Origin: Massilia sp. BSC265
GTDB lineage: Bacteria; Pseudomonadota; Gammaproteobacteria; Burkholderiales; Burkholderiaceae_D
Direction of reading: 5' to 3'
NCBI RefSeq assembly: GCF_000740675.1
Contig: NZ_JPXI01000025.1
Location: 62,001-126,000, forward strand
DNA: 64,000 nt
In this document: piece after piece, positions 58,556 through 64,000 of the stretch
Layout of the letters: every line of letters starts with the position of its first letter
How positions within the stretch are numbered: the stretch's first letter is position 1
Notes under the pieces: model-generated
Databases searched by the model: none
The model's input: only the letters and a program-made list of their open reading frames with translations
What the model was told of the DNA's origin: nothing
Program-made: the position numbers and the translations under genes

Positions 58556-59296
58556 TCAGTAGGGGCTGGCGGTCGGGCGCACGATGATTTCGCTGACGTC
58601 GACCTCGGCCGGCTGCTCGATGGCGAAGGCGATGGCACGCGCCACCGCATCCGGCTTGATGGCGATCTTGCGGAAGGAGCGCATCTCTTCGCGGCCAGCG
58701 GGGTCGGAAATCGATTCGGCCAGTTCCGACTCGACCACGCCCGGCGACACCACGGTGACGCGGATGTCGCCGCCGACTTCCTGGCGCAAGCCCTCGGAGA
58801 TGGCGGCCACGGCGAACTTGGTGGCGCAGTACACGGCGGCCGTCGGGCTGACGGTATAAGCGCCGATCGACGCCATGTTGATCACCTGGCCACTGCCCTG
58901 GCGCTGCATCACCGGCAGCGCGGCGGCGATCCCATGCAGCACGCCGCGCACGTTCACGTCGATCATCTGGTTCCACTCGTTCACCTTAAGCGCTTCCAGC
59001 TTCGACAGCGGCATCACGCCGGCATTGTTGATGATGACGTCGACGCGGCCGTGCAGGCGCAGGGCGAGGTCGACGAATTCCTGCATGCTGTCCAGGCTCG
59101 TCACGTCCAGGCGGGCCACCGCGGCCGAGCCGCCCTCGGCCACGATGCGGCTGGCCAGCGCGTCGAGACGATCGGTGCGGCGCGCGCCCAGGACCAGGCG
59201 CATGCCGCGCGCCGCCAGGTGCAGCGCGGTGGCTTCGCCGATGCCGCTGCTGGCGCCGGTGATGAGGACGACTTTTTGTTCGGTGCTTGCGTTCAT
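58556..59296 (-). CDS. Short-chain dehydrogenase/reductase
   Basis: The 246-residue SDR has TGASSGIGEATALHLAARG, NNAGVMPLSK and the active-site lysine in YCATKFAV. Many residues match the SDR at 51401-52147 (LEALKVNEWNQMIDVNVRGV versus a similar segment there), so they are paralogues. It is divergent from the AraC-type gene at 59398, with 101 bases between them, and is its probable target. Confidence 0.9.
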   Translation of the reverse strand: MNASTEQKVVLITGASSGIGEATALHLAARGMRLVLGARRTDRLDALASRIVAEGGSAAVARLDVTSLDSMQEFVDLALRLHGRVDVIINNAGVMPLSKLEALKVNEWNQMIDVNVRGVLHGIAAALPVMQRQGSGQVINMASIGAYTVSPTAAVYCATKFAVAAISEGLRQEVGGDIRVTVVSPGVVESELAESISDPAGREEMRSFRKIAIKPDAVARAIAFAIEQPAEVDVSEIIVRPTASPY

Positions 59297-59356
59297 GGTG
59301 CTTCTCCTGTGTGGGTTGTCGATGGGAGAAGTATGGTCCGGCTGCGCTGCGTGGAA

Positions 59357-59390
59357 AATATCGGATATTATTGGCGGATTGCCTGATCCT
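59357..59390 (+). promoter_or_regulatory. Palindrome and 14-mer in the SDR/AraC divergent promoter
   Basis: A perfect palindrome AATATCGGATATT (59357-59369) is followed by GATTGCCTGATCCT (59377-59390), eight bases before the AraC start. The same 14-mer recurs at 60732-60745, before the Atu4866-domain gene. Confidence 0.55.
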
Positions 59391-59397
59391 ACAAATC

Positions 59398-60324
59398 ATG
59401 AGCGATCCACGCCAACAACGTATCGTCGGCCTGCTCGAGGCGCTTGCGCCGTGCGAGGGCTATACCCTGTCTGTCCTCGATGGTGTCCGGTTCATGCGTG
59501 CCAATGCCCCGATCGCGCGGGTACCGGTGCTGTACGAACCTTCCATCGTGATCGTGTGCCAGGGCCGCAAACGCGGTTTCCTGGATGACGCCGTCTATGT
59601 CTACGACCCGCAGCATTACCTGGTGCTGTCGGTGCCCCTGCCCTTCGAATCGGATACTCTGGCCAGCCGCGAGGAGCCCATGCTGGCGGTGGCGATTTCG
59701 ATCGACCTCAAACTCGCAGCCGAACTGGTGCTCGCGCTCGACGCACGGCACCGGCAGCAGCCGTCGGCTGCCGCGGGAATCTGTTCGACGCCCTTGAACG
59801 ACGAGATGAGCGATGCGCTATTGCGCCTGTTGACGGCCTTGAGTTCACGCGACGAGGCGCTGATCCTCGGCCCGGGCATCGTGCGCGAGCTGCTGTACCG
59901 GGTGCTGACCGGCCCGCAGGGAGCGGCGGTGCATGCGGCCCTGAACCAGCAGAGCCATTTCGGCCGGATCGGCAAGGCGCTGCGGCGCATCCACGCCAGC
60001 TACGACCGTCCGGTGGACGTGGCCACGCTGGCCCGGGACGCCGGCATGAGCGTGGCGGCCTTCCACGCGCACTTCAAGGCAGTGACGCGCTCCACGCCGA
60101 TCCAGTACCTGAAAACGACACGCCTGCACAAGGCGCGCCTCTTGATGGTGCAGGACGGAGTGAGCGCGGCCACCGCCTCGCACCTGGTGGGCTACGAGAG
60201 CAGCTCGCAGTTCAGCCGCGAGTTCAAGCGCTTCTTCGGGCGCACCCCCGCCACCGAGGCGGCGGTGATGAAGAACGCGCTGATCCAGCTGCCGGCGCAG
60301 CCCACGGCCTACGTCACCGTCTAG
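59398..60324 (+). CDS. AraC-family regulator with AraC_N domain (YqhC-like)
   Basis: The 308-residue protein is started at MSDPRQQRIVGLLEAL. An AraC_N domain lies near residues 20-170 (VPVLYEPSIVIVCQGRKRGFLDD, in part) and a C-terminal double HTH at 200-300 (RDAGMSVAAFHAHFKAVTRSTPIQYLKTTRLHKA, in part). YqhC-type members respond to reactive aldehydes and activate reductases, which fits the divergent SDR gene. It overlaps the Atu4866-domain gene by 11 bases at the 3' ends. Confidence 0.91.
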   Translation: MSDPRQQRIVGLLEALAPCEGYTLSVLDGVRFMRANAPIARVPVLYEPSIVIVCQGRKRGFLDDAVYVYDPQHYLVLSVPLPFESDTLASREEPMLAVAISIDLKLAAELVLALDARHRQQPSAAAGICSTPLNDEMSDALLRLLTALSSRDEALILGPGIVRELLYRVLTGPQGAAVHAALNQQSHFGRIGKALRRIHASYDRPVDVATLARDAGMSVAAFHAHFKAVTRSTPIQYLKTTRLHKARLLMVQDGVSAATASHLVGYESSSQFSREFKRFFGRTPATEAAVMKNALIQLPAQPTAYVTV

Positions 60325-60652
60325 TCGCCGGCGGGGCGGATTCACGGTACAGCACCATCCCGGCGTGGTACAGCACGCCGTTGCGGAAATCCCCGTCCGC
60401 CGTGAAGCCGGTGTCGTCCAGGTATTCGATATGGTCTCCCTTGATCCAATAGCGCCCCTGGTAGGCACTGCGGCGCTTGCCGCGTGCCTCGTCATAGCGC
60501 CCGTTCGGCAGCAGCTCGTGCCGGATGTAGCCGTCGGCCGTGACCCACATGCCGACGTAGGGATGGGGTGTGCTGGCCTGACGGGTATCGCTGGCGGTGG
60601 CGATGGCGGTTGCCGTCGCGGTGGCGATGGCGGCTGCGATTGCGGTACGCAT
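60314..60652 (-). CDS. Atu4866-domain protein, probably exported
   Basis: The 112-residue protein begins with an alanine/threonine-rich hydrophobic stretch that could be a signal (MRTAIAAAIATATATAIATA). Its core (VGMWVTADGYIRHELLPNGRYDEARG, in part, and YQGRYWIKGDHIEYLDDTGFTADGDF) is the Atu4866 beta-barrel family, function unknown. It lies antisense-convergent with the AraC gene. A 14-mer shared with the AraC promoter lies 80 bases before its start, so it is probably in the same regulon. Confidence 0.82.
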   Translation of the reverse strand: MRTAIAAAIATATATAIATASDTRQASTPHPYVGMWVTADGYIRHELLPNGRYDEARGKRRSAYQGRYWIKGDHIEYLDDTGFTADGDFRNGVLYHAGMVLYRESAPPATRR

Positions 60653-60731
60653 GATGGGCTCCTCCGTTGAACATTGAAGGCTTCATCGTAGCCAGGGCGT
60701 TGGCGGCGGCCAATGCCCTTTCCTGTCCATT

Positions 60732-60745
60732 GATTGCCTGATCCT
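60732..60745 (+). promoter_or_regulatory. Second copy of the AraC-linked 14-mer
   Basis: GATTGCCTGATCCT is identical to 59377-59390. It lies between the divergent Atu4866-domain gene and doxX, but nearer the first. Confidence 0.5.
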
Positions 60746-60788
60746 CTCGCGCGGCAGGGCGCCACGCCGGCAACGTTCGCGAACACCT

Positions 60789-60868
60789 ATCTAGTATTTC
60801 GATGCCAATCATCGATTTATATAGGCTTCCGCGATGGGTCGGGCAGGCCTAAGATTCTTTCCATGCCG
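60789..60868 (+). promoter_or_regulatory. doxX promoter, second copy of the pirin-type region
   Basis: It aligns without gaps to 50323-50401, including TTATATAGGCT and the TAAGAT -10 box at 60850-60855. The doxX start lies 45 bases further on. Confidence 0.65.
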
Positions 60869-60912
60869 CCGACTGACGGCCCACTCAAACAACCCCGATG
60901 AAAGGAACTACC

Positions 60913-61338
60913 ATGAAAACCGCAACCGACAACACCAACAACCTCTTTGCCGCCGCCGGCCGCCTCCTGCTGGCAACCATCTTCATCTTCAGCGCACTCG
61001 GCAAGCTTGCCGCACCCGCCGCCACGATCGGCTACATCGAGTCCGTCGGTCTGCCCTTCGCCACCCTCGGCTTCGCCATCGCCGTGGCGGTCGAACTCGG
61101 CGGCGGCCTGATGCTGGTGTTCGGTGTGAAGACGCGCTGGGTAGCTGCGGCGCTGGCGGCCTTCTCGATCGTCACCGGCCTGGCCTTCCACAATGCGCTG
61201 GGCGACCAGAACCAGCTGATCCACCTGCTGAAGAACTTCGCGATGGCCGGCGGCCTGCTCCAAGTGGCGGCTTTCGGAGCCGGCGCCTTCAGTATCGATG
61301 CGCGCATCAGCCGCCCGGCGATCCGCCAGGCAGCCTGA
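60913..61338 (+). CDS. DoxX family membrane protein
   Basis: The 141-residue protein is started at the ATG at 60913, preceded by AAAGGAACTACC. It has four TM segments (LLLATIFIFSALGKL, LGFAIAVAVELGGGLMLVFG, VAAALAAFSIVTGLAF, FAMAGGLLQVAAFGAGA), as in the DoxX family. Members act in membrane redox or oxidative-stress handling, often beside pirin and quinone reductases. The shared promoter ties it to the pirin gene. Confidence 0.9.
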   Translation: MKTATDNTNNLFAAAGRLLLATIFIFSALGKLAAPAATIGYIESVGLPFATLGFAIAVAVELGGGLMLVFGVKTRWVAAALAAFSIVTGLAFHNALGDQNQLIHLLKNFAMAGGLLQVAAFGAGAFSIDARISRPAIRQAA

Positions 61339-61353
61339 GCTCCATCTGCCAGC

Positions 61354-61386
61354 AAGGCCGTGCATGCCGCGAGGCTGCACGGCCTT
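61354..61386 (+). terminator. Hairpin after doxX
   Basis: AAGGCCGTGCA pairs perfectly with TGCACGGCCTT, followed by a weak T tract (TTGCC). Confidence 0.6.
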
Positions 61387-61624
61387 GCCGCGTTAACCGC
61401 CGTGCGACGGCGCGCTTCGCCGACAGGGCTGGGCGGTCTATCGAACGATGACGCTCTTCACTGCTTTATTGGAACAGCAAAATCACGACAGTCAGAGCAA
61501 GCACCCATGCGACAACCCGATTTCCGAGAGCCAGAATGCGCTCCATGACGGGTCGGATTTCATTGCCATTCAGAGCACCGATCCCGCTTGAAGACCTACA
61601 TTCATTTGCTACAAGGAGGTTGTG

Positions 61625-62380
61625 ATGAGTACTGCAAACATCAATGAAGTTGAAGGTAAGTCCGTCATCGTGACTGGCGCGGCCAGCGGCATTGGTCGGG
61701 CTATTGTGGAGCTGTTTCATGCGCGAGGGGCATCCGTTATCGCAGAGGACATCGATCCAGCGGTCAACGAGTTGGCACGCAAAGGGGTTATTCCTGTCGT
61801 CGCCGACGTCACGCAAGATGGAACCGCCGAGCATGCGGTGACTCTGGCGATCGAGCACTTTGGCAAGCTCGATGTCCTCGTTAATAACGCCGGACGAATC
61901 GTGTACAAGAATCTGGTTGATATGAGCCGGGATGACTGGAACTGGCAAATGGAGACAAATGTCACCGGGGCATTCCTGCATTCGCGCGAAGCGATGAAGG
62001 CGATGATGAAGCAACGATCTGGCGCGATCGTCAACATTGCTTCTTACGCTTCCTATTTTGCCTTTCCCGGCATTGCAGCCTATACGGCGTCCAAGGGTGC
62101 GCTGGCTCAGCTGACGCGAACGCAAGCACTCGAGGCAATCGAACATGGTATCCGCGTCAACGCAATTGGCGTGGGAGACGTCGTCACCAACCTGCTGAAT
62201 CATTTCCGTGCGGATGGGCGGGAATTTCTTGCCGAGCATGGAAAGTCAGCCCCAATCGGTCGCGCTGCCGCGCCGGAAGAGATCGCCGAAATTGCCGCGT
62301 TCCTCGCGTCGGATCGAGCAAGCTTCATTGTCGGCTCGATCGTGATGGCCGATGGCGGCATGAGCGTCCAAATCAGCTAA
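61625..62380 (+). CDS. Short-chain dehydrogenase/reductase, compositionally distinct
   Basis: The 251-residue SDR starts MSTANINEVEGKSVIVTGAASGIGRAIVELFH (in part). It has NNAGRIVYKN, the active site S...YTASK (IASYASYFAFPGIAAYTASKGAL, in part) and the C-terminus SIVMADGGMSVQIS. A strong AAGGAGG site precedes the ATG. Its base composition and codon use (more A/T at third positions) differ from the neighbouring SDRs, suggesting recent transfer. Substrate unknown. Confidence 0.9.
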   Translation: MSTANINEVEGKSVIVTGAASGIGRAIVELFHARGASVIAEDIDPAVNELARKGVIPVVADVTQDGTAEHAVTLAIEHFGKLDVLVNNAGRIVYKNLVDMSRDDWNWQMETNVTGAFLHSREAMKAMMKQRSGAIVNIASYASYFAFPGIAAYTASKGALAQLTRTQALEAIEHGIRVNAIGVGDVVTNLLNHFRADGREFLAEHGKSAPIGRAAAPEEIAEIAAFLASDRASFIVGSIVMADGGMSVQIS

Positions 62381-62433
62381 GAGCTCCGCTAATTCTTGGC
62401 GCTAACCAAACAGACTGACTAGCGGACACTAAC

Positions 62434-62467
62434 ACGGCCGTGCATGTCCCCGACAGCACGGCCTTTC
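62434..62467 (+). terminator. Terminator after the SDR gene
   Basis: GGCCGTGC/GCACGGCC is followed by TTTC. Its stem resembles the doxX hairpin at 61354-61386. Confidence 0.7.
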
Positions 62468-62524
62468 TGCGTTTACAGCCGCCTTGCTGCTGCATCCTGG
62501 TCTTGCACCGCCATTCGAATCACA

Positions 62525-62766
62525 TCATACAGCTTCCGGCACCGTGGCAATGGTCCCCGGCTCGCGCAGCAGGGAGGGCAGCACGGCGAAGCGGGTACTG
62601 GCGAACATCACCTTGCGACGTTTTCCCTGTGCGGCAAGCCAGGCGTCGGCCGGGCCTTCGAAGGCGTTGCGGTAGGTGGCGATCAGGTGGGTGCGCGCCA
62701 GGTAGGCTTCCAGCGAAAGCTTGTGGGCGCTGAGCACGCCCGCCGGCGCGAACACGCTTTTGAACG
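62525..62766 (-). pseudogene. LysR effector-domain remnant
   Basis: About 80 residues of a LysR substrate-binding domain remain (FAPAGVLSAHKLSLEAYLART and RKVMFASTRFAVLPSLLREP). They lack the HTH and the last 50 or so residues, ending in an early stop at TVPEAV. At its 5' side it meets the MBL remnant on the opposite strand. Confidence 0.7.
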
Positions 62767-62811
62767 GCATCCGACGCAGGACGTGGTGTCGGCACCAGGA
62801 CGGTAGCTCGC

Positions 62812-63135
62812 CGGCGCCCGGGTACACGCCAGGGCATGCGTTCTACGAAGTCGAGAGCGGGGCAAAAGCTGGTCCTGTGGGGAGACCTCATCCACGGCAA
62901 GGATGCGCAGTTCCATGCGCCCGGCATTGCAATCGGTTTCGATGTGGACGAAGCGGCGGCGGTCGAGCAGCGCAAGGCGGCCATGGCCGACGCGGCATCG
63001 AAGGGCTATCTGGTGGGAGCGGCGCACATCAGCTTCCCCGGCATCGGCAGGGTTGCCGTGCGCGGGGGATCGTATGACTGGCTGCCGGTGAACTACAGCG
63101 AGGGAGCGCTGCGCAGGGCGGGCGCGAAGCGTTGA
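62812..63135 (+). pseudogene. Second MBL-fold remnant (5'-truncated, frameshifted)
   Basis: APGYTPGHAFYEVESG is read in one frame. After a shift near 62856-62860 the C-terminal part (KLVLWGDLIHGKDAQF to WLPVNYSEGALRR) continues in another frame. The zinc HxHxDH part is missing. It is a diverged paralogue of the remnant at 53905-54486. Confidence 0.78.
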
Positions 63136-63140
63136 ATGCA

Positions 63141-63164
63141 CCTTGCCGGCCATGGCCGGCAAGG
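63141..63164. terminator. Perfect palindrome downstream of wrbA
   Basis: A 24-base perfect palindrome built from CCTTGCCGGCCA and its complement lies 13 bases past the wrbA stop and could terminate it on the minus strand. There is no T run, so it may rather be a stem stabilising the 3' end. Confidence 0.5.
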
Positions 63165-63176
63165 CTGCACGCAGAA

Positions 63177-63776
63177 TCAGCCGAACAGCTTGTTGGCGGT
63201 GCGGGCCACCAGTTCGCCCTGGTGGCGGGCGCCTGCCAGGTCGATCTCGCTCGGCTGGCGCTGGCCCTGGCCGCCGGCGATGGTGCTGGCGCCGTACGGG
63301 CTGCCGCCGACGATTTCGTCGATCGCCATCTGGCCGCCATGGCTGTACGGCAGGCCGACGATGACCATCCCGAAGTGCATCAGGTTGGTGATCACCGAGA
63401 ACAGGGTCTGTTCCTGGCCGCCGTGCTGGGTGGCGGTCGAGGTGAAGGCGGCGCCGACCTTGCCGTTCAGGGCGCCGCGCGCCCACAGGCCGCCGGTCTG
63501 GTCGAGGAAGGCCGCCATCTGCGAGGGCATGCGGCCGTAGCGGGTCGGGGCGCCGATGATGATCGCATCGTACTGCTCCAGTTCCGCCACGGCGGCGACG
63601 GGCGCATCCTGGTTGGTCTTGAAATGGGCCGAGGCCGCGATTTCCTGCGGCACGGTTTCGGGCACCCGCTTGACGTCGACGCTGGCGCCTGCGGCGCGTG
63701 CGCCTTCGGCGACGGCATAGGCCATCTGCTCGATGTGGCCATAGGACGAGTAATACAGGACGAGGACTTTGGACAT
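63177..63776 (-). CDS. wrbA: NAD(P)H:quinone oxidoreductase WrbA (type IV)
   Basis: The 199-residue flavodoxin-like protein has the FMN loop [14 protein letters not shown] and the WrbA signatures [22 protein letters not shown] (in part) and [13 protein letters not shown]. It is a tetrameric FMN enzyme that reduces quinones by two electrons, avoiding semiquinone radicals. The ATG follows GGAGAAGTC. It stands alone; pirin, doxX and wrbA are commonly co-regulated in other proteobacteria, though its upstream region does not contain an evident copy of the pirin promoter. Confidence 0.95.
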   Translation of the reverse strand: MSKVLVLYYSSYGHIEQMAYAVAEGARAAGASVDVKRVPETVPQEIAASAHFKTNQDAPVAAVAELEQYDAIIIGAPTRYGRMPSQMAAFLDQTGGLWARGALNGKVGAAFTSTATQHGGQEQTLFSVITNLMHFGMVIVGLPYSHGGQMAIDEIVGGSPYGASTIAGGQGQRQPSEIDLAGARHQGELVARTANKLFG

Positions 63777-64000
63777 GACTTCTCCGGAATAAAGAGATTC
63801 GAACTACATAAAAAAACACCGTCCATCGCCCAGCGTCGGACCGGCACCATTGCAACAACGAAACGAGTATGGGTGGCGATTGTTTCAGGGAAAAGACCGA
63901 ATTGTCTTTATCTCTTGCCTATTCGTATAAGTTTTTGCTGACGCCTGGGCGGGCCCGGCATGTGCCGGCGTTGCAATGCAAAAAATAGCAATCGCCTGAC
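63777..64000. other. Upstream region of wrbA, no gene seen
   Basis: No convincing coding sequence is present. A/T-rich stretches near 63890-63940 could hold the wrbA promoter on the minus strand, but I cannot assign boxes with confidence. Confidence 0.4.

Noticed and set aside
61466..62239. 257-codon minus-strand frame
   Set aside because: It is antisense to an SDR with clear motifs and has no similarity of its own.

Overview
The window looks like a chromosomal segment of a high-GC betaproteobacterium, most likely family Oxalobacteraceae (Massilia/Telluria/Duganella-like). This is an inference from the rplC-to-rplQ gene order with infA and rpmJ inside the cluster, the 325-residue RpoA, the ResB/CcsB system II cytochrome c maturation pair, and the dense LysR/AraC/SDR accessory region. 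I see no prophage, integrase, IS transposase or CRISPR array.

Region by region. 1-3.7 kb: ccsB (cut by the window edge), resB and a dihaem cytochrome c, all minus strand. A roughly 100-bp MITE-like inverted repeat separates them from engB and hemB (plus strand). 5.8-8.7 kb: a Tat-exported tyrosinase and a one-TM zinc-ribbon protein of unknown role. 8.9-16.2 kb: an RND efflux pump (permease and adaptor, no TolC partner) beside an OmpR/EnvZ-type pair, with a divergent Spy/CpxP-like LTxxQ protein. 16.3-18.1 kb: dsbD. 18.3-32.5 kb: a ribosomal superoperon, rplC to rplQ, read on the minus strand. It starts at rplC, without rpsJ or tuf, behind its own promoter and a tRNA-Val gene, and carries terminator-like hairpins that cut it into sub-units.

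33.3-37.7 kb: a fused HAD phosphatase/GT20 synthase, best read as glucosylglycerol-phosphate synthase/phosphatase, in an operon with an MscS channel, followed by a convergent LacI regulator. 37.9-44.7 kb: the most interesting locus, a seven-gene, mostly overlapping operon: TerD, ATP-grasp, PRTase-TRSP, HAD phosphatase, StiP/PRTase-PELOTA, CitE-like C-C lyase and a tandem-TerD (TerA-like) protein. This matches the 'Ter biosynthetic' module proposed to make a nucleoside-like metabolite. It lacks the TerB/TerC/TerZ membrane arm within the window.

44.7-64 kb is an accessory region rich in electrophile/quinone and redox-stress functions: several SDRs, an MDR-type oxidoreductase, pirin, a flavin reductase-like protein, DoxX, an Atu4866-domain protein and WrbA. 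LysR and AraC regulators accompany them, along with an orphan Y_Y_Y sensor kinase. It contains at least five broken genes: a frameshifted LysR fused to a truncated SDR, two metallo-beta-lactamase remnants and a LysR remnant.

Three families of repeated promoter motifs tie this region into small regulons: one shared by pirin and doxX, one beside the MDR/LysR pair and an SDR, and a 14-mer shared by an AraC gene and the Atu4866-domain gene.
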